From: Streptomyces violens
Lineage (GTDB): Bacteria; Actinomycetota; Actinomycetes; Streptomycetales; Streptomycetaceae
Length of the DNA stretch: 64,000 nt
NCBI RefSeq assembly: GCF_000717745.1
Contig: NZ_JOBH01000010.1
Coordinates: 372,001-436,000 of the forward strand
Reading direction: 5' to 3'
Positions 48,578-59,828 of this stretch are shown piece by piece. The notes beneath the pieces were generated by a model. It did not search any database and was not told the origin of the DNA. It saw only the letters and a list, made by a program, of their open reading frames with translations. The position numbers and the translations under genes were made by a program. Positions within the stretch are counted from its first letter, which is position 1; every line of letters starts with the position of its first letter.

Positions 48578-51280
48578 GTGTCATCCCTTGCGCTGTACCG
48601 CCGCTACCGCCCCGAGACCTTCGCCGAGGTCATCGGGCAAGAGCACGTGACCGACCCGCTGCAGCAGGCCCTGCGGAACAACCGCGTCAACCACGCGTAT
48701 CTCTTCAGCGGACCGCGCGGCTGCGGCAAGACGACCAGCGCGCGGATCCTGGCGCGCTGCCTCAACTGTGAGCAAGGTCCCACTCCGACGCCGTGCGGGG
48801 AGTGCCAGAGCTGTATCGATCTCGCCCGTAACGGTCGGGGATCGATCGATGTCATCGAGATCGACGCCGCTTCGCACGGTGGTGTGGACGACGCGCGTGA
48901 GCTGCGCGAGAAGGCGTTCTTCGGCCCGGCGAGCAGCCGGTACAAGATCTACATCATCGACGAGGCCCACATGGTCACCTCGGCGGGCTTCAACGCCCTG
49001 CTGAAGGTGGTCGAGGAGCCGCCGGAGCACCTCAAGTTCATCTTCGCGACGACCGAGCCCGAGAAGGTCATCGGGACGATCCGGTCGCGTACGCATCATT
49101 ACCCGTTCCGGCTCGTGCCGCCGGGGACGCTGCGCGAGTACCTCGGTGAGGTGTGCGGCCGGGAGGACATCCCGGTCGAGGACGGGGTGCTGCCGCTCGT
49201 CGTGCGGGCGGGTGCCGGGTCCGTGCGTGACTCGATGTCGGTGATGGACCAGCTGCTGGCCGGAGCCGGTGCCGACGGTGTGACATACGCCATGGCGACG
49301 GCGCTGCTCGGTTATACGGACGGGTCGCTGCTGGACTCGATCGTGGAGGCGTTCGCCTCGGGGGACGGGGCGGCGGCCTTCGAGGTCGTGGACCGGGTGA
49401 TCGAGGGCGGGAACGACCCGCGGCGGTTCGTCGCCGACCTGCTGGAGCGGCTGCGGGACCTGGTGATCCTGGCGGCCGTCCCGGACGCGGCGGAGAAGGG
49501 GCTGATCGACGCCCCGGCCGATGTCGTGGAGCGGATGCAGGCCCAGGCGTCCGTCTTCGGGGCCGCCGAGCTCAGCCGGGCGGCCGATCTCGTCAATTCC
49601 GGGCTGACGGAGATGCGCGGGGCGACCTCCCCGCGACTGCAGCTGGAGCTGATCTGTGCGCGGGTGCTGCTGCCCGCGGCGTACGACGACGAGCGCTCGG
49701 TGCAGGCGCGGCTGGACCGCCTGGAGCGCGGGGCCGGCGCGGCCGCGCTCGGCGGCGGGCTGCCCGCGGGACCGGGCGGCGCGCCCGGCCCCGGCGGGAT
49801 GCCGGTGATGCAGCCCGGCGGCGAGGTCGCGGCGGGGTACGTGCCGGGGCCGGGGGCGCACGCGGCGCCGGCTGCTCCGGCGGGTCCCGCCGGTCCTGCG
49901 GCGGCGCGGGCGGCGGTCCGCGGGGCGGCGGCCCCCGCGCCCACCGGCGGTGCTCCAGCGGCCGGGGTGGATGCGCCGTCGGCCGGTGGCCCGGCGGGCG
50001 CCGGTAATGGTCCGGGTGATGCCTCCGGTACGGCGGCGGGCCCCGCGCCCGCCGGCAGCGGCGGCGCTCCGGCAGGCGCGTGGCCCTCGGGTGCGCAGCA
50101 GCCGGGCGGTGCGCCGGGTGACAGCGGCCAGGCGGGCGATGCGGGAGCGCGCCGTCCGGGCGCCTGGCCCGGCGCCGCGAGCGGCCCGGGCGGATCCGGC
50201 GGGTCCGGCGAGGAGGCCGGTCAGCGGCCCGGTGCCTGGCCGACGAGCGGTGGTACGGGCTCTCAGGCCGGCCCCGCGGCCGGTGCGGCCGACGGCGGTG
50301 CGGCCGGTGCGACCGGTGCGCGACAGCCGGGCGGCTGGCCGACCGCGGCCGCGCCCGGAAGCCAGGGCGGCCAGGGCGCCGCGCCAGTACAGCAGTCGCC
50401 CGGGCAGCAACCGTCCACCCAGCAGGCACCCGCCCCGCAGCCCTCCGCACCCCAGTCACCGGCGCCGCAGCAGCCCGCGGCACAGAGCCAGCAGTACGGC
50501 GCGGGCCGGCCCGCCGCTGCGCAGGGGCCGGGGGCCGGCGCGCAGGGCGCTGTGCAGACACAGCAAGTACGGCAGATGTGGCCGGACATTCTGGAGGCGG
50601 TGAAGGGGAAGCGCCGCTTCACCTGGATCCTGCTCAGCCAGAACGCCCAGGTCGCCGGGTTCGACGGCACGACCCTCCAGGTCGGCTTCCCGAATGCCGG
50701 TGCGCGCGACAGCTTCGCGAACGGCGGCAGTGAGGACGTGCTGCGCGAGGCCCTGGCCGAGCGCTTCGGCGTGCAGTGGCGGGTCGAGGCGATCATCGAC
50801 CCGTCGGGCGGCGCCAACCCGCCGGGCGGCGCCAATCCGCCGGGCGGCGGCGCGGCCCCGCGCGGCGGCGGTGCGCCCGGCGGCGGAGGCTTCGGCGGCA
50901 GCGGCGCCGGTGCGCCCGGTGGCGGCTTCGGCGGCGGTGGTTACGGCGGTGGCGGTGCCCCGGCCGCGCCCCCGCAGCAGGCCGCGGCGCCTGCCCCGCC
51001 CCCGCAGAGCACGCCCGGCACGCCCGACCAGTCCGGCAGCGCGGGCGGCGGCCAGGGCGCGCAGCGCGCCCGGCAGGCCGTGGCCTCGGCCGGAGCGCAG
51101 CAGGCCCAGCCGCCGGCCGCCGAGCCCGCGTACCGCGAGCCGGAGCCCCCGTCGTACTCGATCGAGGAGGACATGCCGGCCGAGGACGACCCCGACCTCG
51201 TCGACACCGCCCTCAGCGGCTACGACCTCATCGTCCGCGAGCTCGGCGCGACGGTCATAGAGGAGTACAACAACGAGTGA
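48578..51280 (+). CDS. dnaX: DNA polymerase III gamma/tau subunit
   Basis: 900 residues. AAA+ clamp-loader module (about 1-370): Walker A LFSGPRGCGKTTSARIL, zinc-binding Cys cluster (LNCEQGP...CGECQSC), DEAH (IIDEAHM), sensor 1 FATTEPEKVIGTIRSRT. A very long Gly/Ala/Pro/Gln-rich insert (about 385-660) and a second Gly-rich stretch separate it from the tau-like C-terminal domain (QVRQMWPDILEAVKGKRRFT). Starts MSSLALYRRYRPETF at GTG 48578. It loads the beta clamp in the replisome. Confidence 0.97.
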   Translation: MSSLALYRRYRPETFAEVIGQEHVTDPLQQALRNNRVNHAYLFSGPRGCGKTTSARILARCLNCEQGPTPTPCGECQSCIDLARNGRGSIDVIEIDAASHGGVDDARELREKAFFGPASSRYKIYIIDEAHMVTSAGFNALLKVVEEPPEHLKFIFATTEPEKVIGTIRSRTHHYPFRLVPPGTLREYLGEVCGREDIPVEDGVLPLVVRAGAGSVRDSMSVMDQLLAGAGADGVTYAMATALLGYTDGSLLDSIVEAFASGDGAAAFEVVDRVIEGGNDPRRFVADLLERLRDLVILAAVPDAAEKGLIDAPADVVERMQAQASVFGAAELSRAADLVNSGLTEMRGATSPRLQLELICARVLLPAAYDDERSVQARLDRLERGAGAAALGGGLPAGPGGAPGPGGMPVMQPGGEVAAGYVPGPGAHAAPAAPAGPAGPAAARAAVRGAAAPAPTGGAPAAGVDAPSAGGPAGAGNGPGDASGTAAGPAPAGSGGAPAGAWPSGAQQPGGAPGDSGQAGDAGARRPGAWPGAASGPGGSGGSGEEAGQRPGAWPTSGGTGSQAGPAAGAADGGAAGATGARQPGGWPTAAAPGSQGGQGAAPVQQSPGQQPSTQQAPAPQPSAPQSPAPQQPAAQSQQYGAGRPAAAQGPGAGAQGAVQTQQVRQMWPDILEAVKGKRRFTWILLSQNAQVAGFDGTTLQVGFPNAGARDSFANGGSEDVLREALAERFGVQWRVEAIIDPSGGANPPGGANPPGGGAAPRGGGAPGGGGFGGSGAGAPGGGFGGGGYGGGGAPAAPPQQAAAPAPPPQSTPGTPDQSGSAGGGQGAQRARQAVASAGAQQAQPPAAEPAYREPEPPSYSIEEDMPAEDDPDLVDTALSGYDLIVRELGATVIEEYNNE

Positions 51281-51485
51281 GCGCGCGGCGGCAGAAGGAG
51301 GGACGGAAAGTACGGAAAGTAAAGATCAAGCTTCCATATGTCGCTTTCCGTAATCGCCGCAGGCTCGGGGCGGCCCGGGGGAGACGTACATCCGTACTCC
51401 TTCCTGCGGCGTAGGGCGCGGCGGCCATGGAGCACGTAGGCTCGGGCTACCGCAAACATGTGTAGTCGTACGGCAGGAGTCCGCA

Positions 51486-51845
51486 GTGATCCCCGGTGGT
51501 CAGCCCGATATGCAGCAGCTGCTTCAGCAGGCCCAGAAGATGCAGCAGGACCTCGCGGCGGCCCAGCAGGAGCTGGCGCAGACGCCCGTTTCGGGGTCGG
51601 CGGGCGGTGGGCTCGTCAAGGCGACCGTGACCGGCGCCGGCGAGCTGAAGGGCCTGGAGATCGACCCCAAGGCGGTGGACCCGGAGGCGGCGACGCCCGA
51701 GGAGACGGCCGAGACCCTCGCGGATCTCGTCATCGCCGCTGTTCAGGACGCCAACGCCGCGGCCGCGAAGCTCCAGCAGGACAAGCTGGGCCCGCTCGCG
51801 CAGGGCCTCGGCGGCGGCAGCGGCATCCCCGGCCTCCCCTTCTGA
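51486..51845 (+). CDS. YbaB/EbfC nucleoid-associated protein
   Basis: 119 residues. Gln-rich helical N-terminus ([20 protein letters not shown]), core [21 protein letters not shown] and a Gly-rich tail. The family binds DNA as a dimer and its gene lies beside recR in most bacteria, as here. GTG start at 51486. Confidence 0.95.
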   Translation: MIPGGQPDMQQLLQQAQKMQQDLAAAQQELAQTPVSGSAGGGLVKATVTGAGELKGLEIDPKAVDPEAATPEETAETLADLVIAAVQDANAAAAKLQQDKLGPLAQGLGGGSGIPGLPF

Positions 51846-51921
51846 CGGACGACCGGGGCCTCCCCTTCGGGCAGGAGGCCAACTAGCGTACGAGCAGGGC
51901 GGACAAGGGAGAGAGCGTTCC

Positions 51922-52521
51922 GTGTACGAAGGCGTGGTTCAGGATCTGATCGACGAGCTGGGTCGGCTGCCCGGCGTCGGTCCCAAGAGCGCGCAGCGGA
52001 TCGCCTTCCACATCCTCCAGGCCGAGCCGACCGACGTCCGCCGGCTGGCGAACGCGCTGATGGAGGTCAAGGCGAAGGTCCGGTTCTGCAGCGTGTGCGG
52101 CAATGTCGCGCAGGACGAGCAGTGCCAGGTCTGCCGTGACCCGCGCCGCGACCCCGCGGTCATCTGCGTGGTCGAGGAGCCCAAGGACGTCGTCGCGATC
52201 GAGCGGACCCGGGAGTTCCGCGGCCGGTACCACGTACTGGGCGGAGCGATCAGCCCCATCGAGGGCGTGGGCCCGGACGACCTGCGGATACGAGAGCTGC
52301 TGGCCCGGCTCGCCGACGGCACGGTCGGCGAGCTGATCCTGGCCACTGATCCGAACCTCGAGGGCGAGGCGACCGCCACGTACCTCGCGCGCATGATCAA
52401 GCCCATGGGGCTGAAGGTGACGCGTCTGGCCAGCGGACTGCCGGTCGGGGGCGATCTGGAGTATGCCGACGAGGTCACGCTCGGGCGGGCCTTCGAAGGA
52501 CGGAGACTTCTCGATGTCTGA
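51922..52521 (+). CDS. recR: Recombination protein RecR
   Basis: 199 residues. HhH motif [17 protein letters not shown], a four-cysteine zinc finger ([16 protein letters not shown]), Toprim domain with [16 protein letters not shown] and [15 protein letters not shown]. Works with RecF/RecO in gap repair. GTG at 51922. Overlaps the next gene by eight bases. Confidence 0.97.
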   Translation: MYEGVVQDLIDELGRLPGVGPKSAQRIAFHILQAEPTDVRRLANALMEVKAKVRFCSVCGNVAQDEQCQVCRDPRRDPAVICVVEEPKDVVAIERTREFRGRYHVLGGAISPIEGVGPDDLRIRELLARLADGTVGELILATDPNLEGEATATYLARMIKPMGLKVTRLASGLPVGGDLEYADEVTLGRAFEGRRLLDV

Positions 52522-53173
52522 TCCCACGTTGCACAACGCCACGCAGAATCCGGACGACTTCGCCGTACAGATCTCCGACTCGGTCGAAAGCTTCATCGTG
52601 GCGGTCACGGAAGTGGCGCGCGGTGACGAGCCGGACAGCGCCGTGCCCTTCCTGCTGCTGGAGATCTCGCAGCTGCTGCTCACCGGCGGCCGGCTGGGCG
52701 CGCACGAGGACATCGTCCCGCAGGACCGGTACGAACCGGACATCGGCCCGGAGCCGGACGTGGACGAGCTGCGCGAGCGGTTCGCGACGCTGCTGGACCC
52801 GGTGGACGTGTACAACGAGCTGTTCGACCCGTACGTACCGCGCAGTGCGCCAGTGGCCTGCCGGATCTCCGACGACCTCGCCGACATCGTGACCGACCTG
52901 CGGCACGGCCTCGCGCACTACCGGGCCGGGCGGATCAGCGAGGCCCTGTGGTGGTGGCAGTTCTCGTACCTGTCGAACTGGGGCCCGACCGCCAGCGCCG
53001 CGCTGCGCGCCCTGCAGTCGCTCGTCGCCCACGTACGCCTCGACCAGCCCCTGGACGAGCTCGACGGTCTGGACACCGACAGCGGTGCCGACGGCGAGGA
53101 GAACCTGGAGGAAGAGGCCGGGAAGGTCATGGCGGCCGAGATCGCCGGACCGCTGGGCCTGCGCCAGGGCTGA
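52514..53173 (+). CDS. DUF5063 domain-containing protein
   Basis: 219 residues. A predicted all-helical core: [34 protein letters not shown], then [20 protein letters not shown] followed by WWWQFSY. Acidic tail. The family occurs next to recR in actinobacteria; its function is unknown. Overlaps recR by eight bases, so co-translated. Confidence 0.9.
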   Translation: MSDPTLHNATQNPDDFAVQISDSVESFIVAVTEVARGDEPDSAVPFLLLEISQLLLTGGRLGAHEDIVPQDRYEPDIGPEPDVDELRERFATLLDPVDVYNELFDPYVPRSAPVACRISDDLADIVTDLRHGLAHYRAGRISEALWWWQFSYLSNWGPTASAALRALQSLVAHVRLDQPLDELDGLDTDSGADGEENLEEEAGKVMAAEIAGPLGLRQG

Positions 53174-53598
53174 GGCATCGGGCGGCGCTTCCGCGCCCCC
53201 CGTACGGACTGTGAGCTGGCTTACGTTTCCGCATGGTTTCCGTGTGCTCTCCTCCGAAGCGGGCAGGTGGCCTGCCGAGCGGGCGCGACGATGCGCCACG
53301 CCGACCGTTTCGGGAGATACTCGTAAGCAGGACGCGAGTCGGCTCGCGCCGGTCACGGCGGAGGGCGCTTCGGTCGCGTACGGCCTCGCAGGAGGCCGGG
53401 TACGACCGGCACGCCGACTGTTTTGATCGCGTAGCGAGCAATGTGTCTCACGATGTGGTATTGGCGAGGCGGATTCCGCCTGCTCGATAGACTGAGCCGA
53501 CCGCATGACCCCTGCACAGGGGTCCGGAAACGCCCGCAGGCCTGCGGAACCCGCAGGTACCCGGGGATCCGACAGACAGTTGCGAGGAGCGAGCACAC
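53174..53598. other. ask promoter region
   Basis: 425 bp without a convincing gene. TTGGCG at 53461, a 7-1-7 palindrome AGGCGGATTCCGCCT at 53467-53481 and TAGACT at 53488-53493 lie about 110 bp before the ask start and are a candidate promoter/operator. A hairpin-forming CAGGGGTCC-type segment follows. Confidence 0.45.
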
Positions 53599-54866
<1,268 letters not shown>

Positions 54867-54870
<4 letters not shown>

Positions 54871-55988
54871 CAACGGCTGATGGGCCGGTGTTTTCGGCCC
54901 AGGCGGGGCGCGCGGACGACCGCGCGCCCCGTAAGCCGAACCTCGCCGTCGTCGGTGCCACCGGCGCCGTCGGCGGCGTACTGCTCGGCATCCTGTCCGA
55001 GCGCGCCGACATCTGGGGCGAGGTACGGCTGATCGCCTCCCCGCGCTCGGCGGGGCGCAAGCTGACCGTACGGGGCGCGGAGACCGAGGTCCTCGCGCTC
55101 GCCGAAGAGGTCTTCGACGACATCGACATCGCGCTCTTCGACGTGCCGGACGAGGTCTCGGCGAAGTGGGCGCCGATCGCCGCCGCCAAGGGCGCGGTGG
55201 TCGTCGACAACTCCGCCGCCTTCCGGATGGACCCGGACGTCCCGCTGGTCGTACCGGAGGTCAACGCGCGCGCCACCCGTGTACGGCCGCGCGGCATCAT
55301 CGCCAACCCGAACTGCACGACGCTCTCGATGATCGTCGCGCTGGGCGCGCTGCACGCCGAGTACGGCCTGAGCGAGCTGATCGTTTCCTCGTACCAAGCC
55401 GTTTCCGGCGCCGGGAAGGCCGGCGTCGACGCGCTGCGCGGCCAGCTGTCCGCGGTGTCCGGTACGGAACTGGGGACGACCCCCGGTGACGTGCGGCGGG
55501 CCGTGGGCGACGACCTCGGGCCGTTCCCCGCGCCGATGGCGCTCAACGTGGTGCCGTGGGCCGGGTCCCTGCAGGAGGACGGCTGGTCCTCCGAGGAGCT
55601 GAAGGTCCGCAACGAGTCCCGCAAGATCCTCGGACTGCCGGAGCTGCGGGTCACCGCGACCTGCGTCCGCGTACCGGTGATCACCACACACTCGCTGACC
55701 GTGCACGCGCGCTTCGAGCGCGAGGTCACGGTGGCCGGGGCGCACGAGATCCTGGCCGCGGCGCCCGCCGTCGTCCTGTGCGACGACCCGGGGGAGGGCG
55801 AGTTCCCCACGCCCGCCGATGTGGTCGGCACGGACCCGACCTGGGTCGGGCGGGTGCGCAGGTCCCTGGACGACCCGCACGCGCTCGAACTCTTCGTGTG
55901 CGGCGACAACCTCCGCAAGGGCGCGGCGCTGAACACGGCGCAGATCGCCGAGGTGGTCGCGGCGGAGCTGACGGGCGACGGAAGCTGA
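54867..55988 (+). CDS. asd: Aspartate-semialdehyde dehydrogenase
   Basis: 373 residues. NADP-binding [11 protein letters not shown], catalytic Cys in [26 protein letters not shown] and the phosphate-binding [14 protein letters not shown]. Second step of the aspartate pathway, coupled to ask by ATGA overlap. N-terminal extension of about 25 residues before the Rossmann fold. Confidence 0.97.
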
Positions 55989-56459
55989 CCGGTCGTCGGC
56001 CGCAGTCGGCCCGCAGCTGGTCCGCTAGCCGGTCCGCGGCCGGTCCGCAGAATTACTTGAAGTTCGAAGAACCCACTCCCCAAGAGCTTCTCCGGTGGGT
56101 AATAATTCGCTGACTACTTGTGAAGGTCCTGTGAGCGGATCATCCGTCCTGGTCCCTTGATCAGGGCCGATGACGCGCTCGGCCATTCGCTCCCCGTCGT
56201 CTGCAACCGCAGCCGCGCGGGGAGCGTCTTTGTCGCCGCCCCTCCTGGGCGTTCGGCACAGCACGGTTCGGCGACGCGCAATGCGCGGCGTACGACGAAG
56301 GTCCCGCGAGGGCCGCGGCAAGTACGTACAACCGCCCTTATGGGCACGGGCAATATGGCGCATCGGGGAAGAGCTGGTACGCATGAGGGCATTCAACGCA
56401 TCGCCAAAAACGGTGCCTTGCGCGTACAACCCTGACGGGGGGAAGCGTGTCCAACAGGC
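55989..56459. other. Intergenic region with AT-rich inverted repeat
   Basis: 471 bp. Three GGTCCGC repeats at 56016-56050. An extended imperfect inverted repeat (GAATTA...ACCCAC with GTGGGT...TAATTC, 56051-56107) sits in AT-richer DNA and could terminate asd or hold a promoter. No confident gene. Confidence 0.45.
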
Positions 56460-57122
56460 GTGGCAGAGGTACTCGGCATTGCAATCGGCCCCGGGAGCGC
56501 GGGCAGCGCGGCTGTGGCGCGGCCATCGCGTACTCGCATCCCCGGTGGCATGCCGGTGATCGCCCCCTGGCCCGCCGCGCGTCCCACGCAGGCACCGTCC
56601 CAGCACGGGGCTGACGAGGCGATGGCAGCCGGCACGACAGTCGACCACCTCACCGAGACCTACAGAGCGCACTACCGCTCCCTGCTCGGTCTCGCCGCGC
56701 TGCTCCTGGACGACACCGCGTCCTGCGAGGACGTCGTCCAGGAAGCGTTCATCCGCGTGCACTCCGCGCGCGGACGCGTACGCGACCCCGAGAAGACCCT
56801 CGCCTATCTGCGGCAGACGGTCGTCAACCTCTCCCGCTCCGCGCTGCGCCGCCGCATCCTCGGTCTGAAGCTGCTCTCCAAGCCGATGCCCGACATGGCG
56901 AGCGCCGAAGAGGGCGCGTACGAACAGCTGGAGCGGGACCAATTGATCAAGGCGATGCGCGGTCTGCAGCGGCGCCAGCGCGAAGTCCTCGTGCTGCGCT
57001 ACTTCGCCGACATGACCGAAGCGCAGGTCGCCGAGACGCTGGGCATATCGCTCGGCTCGGTGAAGGCGTACGGCTCACGGGGTATCGCGGCGCTGCGCGT
57101 CGCCATGGAGGCTCCGGCATGA
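56460..57122 (+). CDS. ECF-type (SigE family) sigma factor
   Basis: 220 residues as drawn; the start is uncertain (ATG 56550 or 56622 also possible). Region 2: YRAHYRSLLGLAALLLDDTA and SCEDVVQEAFIRVH. Region 4: RGLQRRQREVLVLRYFADMT, then EAQVAETLGISLGSVKAYGSRG. A group 4 sigma factor. Its ATGA overlap with a membrane protein gene suggests a sigma/regulator pair. Confidence 0.88.
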   Translation: MAEVLGIAIGPGSAGSAAVARPSRTRIPGGMPVIAPWPAARPTQAPSQHGADEAMAAGTTVDHLTETYRAHYRSLLGLAALLLDDTASCEDVVQEAFIRVHSARGRVRDPEKTLAYLRQTVVNLSRSALRRRILGLKLLSKPMPDMASAEEGAYEQLERDQLIKAMRGLQRRQREVLVLRYFADMTEAQVAETLGISLGSVKAYGSRGIAALRVAMEAPA

Positions 57123-58495
57123 CCAGCAAGCAGCACGGCCCGCACGAGCCCGCGTCCGAGCGGGCGCCGGGGGCGGAGGGAACGGCGCGCTCGGAGGACG
57201 GGCGGTCGGAGGACGGACGATCGGAGAGCGGGCGGTCGGAGAGCGGGCGGTCGGCGCGGGGGACGCGGGGTGAGGACGAGCGGGCGCACGGTACGGAGCG
57301 TGGGGCCTCGGGGGCGGCCTCGGCATCGGCGTCGGCCTCGGCGTCGGATGACAACGGTGCCATGGGGGACGGCGGGGGCGACGCCGACGGCGGCCTTGGT
57401 GAGGCGGGGCTCGGCGGGGCCGGATTCGGCGGGGCCGGGTTCGGCGGCGGTAGTTCCGTGGGCGGTGACTCCGGTGCCGGTGGCGAGGAGGAGCTGCGGA
57501 ATCTCCTGCAGTCCGCCGTCCAGGACCTGGAACCGTCCCCCGACTCTCTCGAAACGCTCCGCCGTGCGGTACCGGCCCGGCGCAGGCGCCGCCGGCACGC
57601 AGTGGTCGGCGCGGCAGCAGTACTGCTCCTCGGCGGTACGACCATGCCCGCCATGCTGCACGTAGCGAACGGCGGGGACGACGCCGCCGACCGCCGCGCC
57701 AACGCCGCCAGCAGCTCCGAGGCGCACGTCACCACCGGCGGCACCAAGGGCGGTACGAGCAGTCGGCACAGCGACCGCCCGGCCGGTAAGGACGGCAAGA
57801 AGTCCGACAAGGACGGCAAGAAGACCGGCAACGACAAGGGCAAGGCCAAGGACGGCAGGACCGAGGAGCCCGGCGGCTCCGTCGTCGACCCGGCCGCGAC
57901 GATGGACGTCACCTCGCCCACCTGCCTGCGTGCCCAGCTCGGCAGCGGCAGCGCCGCCCTCGGCACGCCCGACGCCGAAGGCCGTGTCTACGGCTCCCTG
58001 CGCGTCGTCAACACCTCCGCCGCGACCTGCTCGGTCGACGGCGGCGGCAGCGTGATCGCCGTCGCCCAGGGCAGCGCGGACCCGACCCGCGTCCAGGTCG
58101 TCGACCACACGGCGGGCGACGCCGCGCCGGGCCTGCCGGACCCGTCCGTCGCACCCGACCAGATCGTGCTGAGGCCCGGCCAGGCGTACGAAGTGAAGTT
58201 CGCCTGGGTCCCGGCGGAGGGCGGCGGGCCTTCGGGCTGCGCGGCGCCCGGTACGCCGACGCCCGGCAGCTCCGAGGGGGCGGGCTCCGGCGAACCGGCG
58301 AACTCCTCCTCGGCCGACGGCAGTGGCGACCAGACGGGCAGCGGCAGCGACGGTCCGGCGGAGGACGGTACGCAGGCGGCCAGCGTGGCGGTCAGCCACA
58401 CTCCGGAGGCCGGCGAGCCGTCGGCCGCGACCACCACGATCAACGACGCGTGCGCGGGAACGGTGTACCGCACGGGCCCGCTGCCGGGGCAGTAG
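57119..58495 (+). CDS. Membrane protein coupled to the sigma factor
   Basis: 458 residues. Cytoplasmic low-complexity N-terminus (SEDGR/SESGR repeats, then Ala/Ser and Gly-rich) with a helix LRNLLQSAVQDLEPSPDSLE (about 124-143), Arg-rich stop and TM near 160-180 ([20 protein letters not shown]). Lys/Gly linker, then an exported beta domain with two Cys (SPTCLRAQLGSG, AATCSVDGGG) resembling DUF4232. No anti-sigma zinc motif HxxxCxxC is present. It may still anchor the sigma factor, as the ATGA overlap suggests. Confidence 0.75.
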   Translation: MTSKQHGPHEPASERAPGAEGTARSEDGRSEDGRSESGRSESGRSARGTRGEDERAHGTERGASGAASASASASASDDNGAMGDGGGDADGGLGEAGLGGAGFGGAGFGGGSSVGGDSGAGGEEELRNLLQSAVQDLEPSPDSLETLRRAVPARRRRRRHAVVGAAAVLLLGGTTMPAMLHVANGGDDAADRRANAASSSEAHVTTGGTKGGTSSRHSDRPAGKDGKKSDKDGKKTGNDKGKAKDGRTEEPGGSVVDPAATMDVTSPTCLRAQLGSGSAALGTPDAEGRVYGSLRVVNTSAATCSVDGGGSVIAVAQGSADPTRVQVVDHTAGDAAPGLPDPSVAPDQIVLRPGQAYEVKFAWVPAEGGGPSGCAAPGTPTPGSSEGAGSGEPANSSSADGSGDQTGSGSDGPAEDGTQAASVAVSHTPEAGEPSAATTTINDACAGTVYRTGPLPGQ

Positions 58496-58631
58496 TCCCG
58501 GGGCTTGTCTCTGAGGGCCGTGGCCCGGAGGACGGTTGCCCGGAGGACTATTGCCCGGAGGGTGGGGCGGGGCCGGGGCAGATACGGGCCCGCCGTCCGG
58601 GTACGAGGCACGTGCCCGTACCTTTGATGGT

Positions 58632-59543
58632 GTGTACCGGTTCCTGCTCACCCCGCGATGGTGGGGAATCAACGTCTTCGTCCTGCTGGCGATCCCCGTG
58701 TGCGTCTTCATGGGCAGCTGGCAGCTGAGCCGCTTCGAGGACCGCGTCGACACACACCAGCAGCAGGAACACCAGGCGGCCGACGCCAAGACCGCGGCCG
58801 CCCGCCCGCTGACCCAGCTGCTGCCCGTCGACAAGAACACCTCGGGCCGGCGCGCCACCGTGACCGGGCACTACGACACCGGCCACCAGCTGCTCGTCCC
58901 CGGCCGGCAGCTCGGCGAGCGCACCGGCTTCTACGTGCTGACCATGCTGCGTACGGACGGCGGCAAGGCGCTGCCCGTCGTACGCGGCTGGCTGCCGGGT
59001 GACGCGGACGCGAAGGCCGACACGGCGAAGGTACCGGCGCCGCCGCGCGGCGAGGTGACCGTCACCGGCGCGCTGCAGGCGTCGGAGAACCAGGGCACGA
59101 ACGGCGTCCAGGCGGGTGGCGGCCTGCCGAAGGGCCAGCTCGGCATGATCAGCGCGGCGTCGCTGGTCAACATCGTGCCGTACGACGTGTACGACGCCTG
59201 GATCACCGTCTCGCACGCCCAGGCCCCGCTGAAGGCCGTACCACCGGCCGCGGCCGAGGGCAGCGGCCTCGACCTCAAGGCGTTCCAGAACCTCGGCTAC
59301 ACCGGCGAGTGGTTCGTCTTCGCGGGCTTCGTGCTCTTCATGTGGTTCCGCCTCTTCCGCCGCGAGTCCGAAGCGGCCCGCGACGCGGCCCTGGGAATTC
59401 CGGCGGAGGGGCTGGGGATGGAGCGGGGGGCGTCTGCCGAGCCCGAGCCCGAGCCGGGGTCGGGGGCGGAGCCCGAGGCGGGGTCGGGGACGGAGTCCGA
59501 GGCGGGGTCGGAGTCCGAGCAGAAGGTCTCTTCCGGCTCTTGA
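58632..59543 (+). CDS. SURF1 family protein
   Basis: 303 residues. The start MYRFLLTPRWWG(INVF) at GTG 58632 places the first TM helix (about 10-30: NVFVLLAIPVCVFMGSWQLS), with the SURF1 W-Q-L motif. The central exported domain has GHYDTGHQLLVPGRQ and the second TM near the C-terminus (YTGEWFVFAGFVLFMWFRLF). A Glu/Gly/Ser repeat tail ends it. SURF1 helps cytochrome c oxidase assembly. Confidence 0.92.
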   Translation: MYRFLLTPRWWGINVFVLLAIPVCVFMGSWQLSRFEDRVDTHQQQEHQAADAKTAAARPLTQLLPVDKNTSGRRATVTGHYDTGHQLLVPGRQLGERTGFYVLTMLRTDGGKALPVVRGWLPGDADAKADTAKVPAPPRGEVTVTGALQASENQGTNGVQAGGGLPKGQLGMISAASLVNIVPYDVYDAWITVSHAQAPLKAVPPAAAEGSGLDLKAFQNLGYTGEWFVFAGFVLFMWFRLFRRESEAARDAALGIPAEGLGMERGASAEPEPEPGSGAEPEAGSGTESEAGSESEQKVSSGS

Positions 59544-59828
59544 GGGGGGCGCCTGGCCGGATCGGTTAGGGGCTTTCCCGATGAGCTTCTCGGGGGGCCT
59601 CCCCCCTCCCCCCGCCCCACCCCCTCCCCACCTCCACTCAGTTGTAAGTACGCAGGCCAGGCGCAGGCGCAGGCGTAGGCACATGCCCGCCCACTCAGGC
59701 CCGCCCCACCTAGGCCCCACCGAGGCCTGGCCCCCCACCCAGGCCCAGCCCCGCCGCCCGGGCCCGGCACCCCGCGCCGTAATCGGCCAGGCCCGGGGGT
59801 GGTGCGTCTACCTCGTCTCACACGTTGG
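59544..59828. other. C-rich intergenic region with short repeats
   Basis: Between convergent genes. A long C-rich pyrimidine tract (about 59600-59635), AGGCGC/AGGCGT hexamer repeats near 59660 and CAGGCCC/TAGGCCCC-type repeats to 59775. Nothing coding. Confidence 0.5.
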
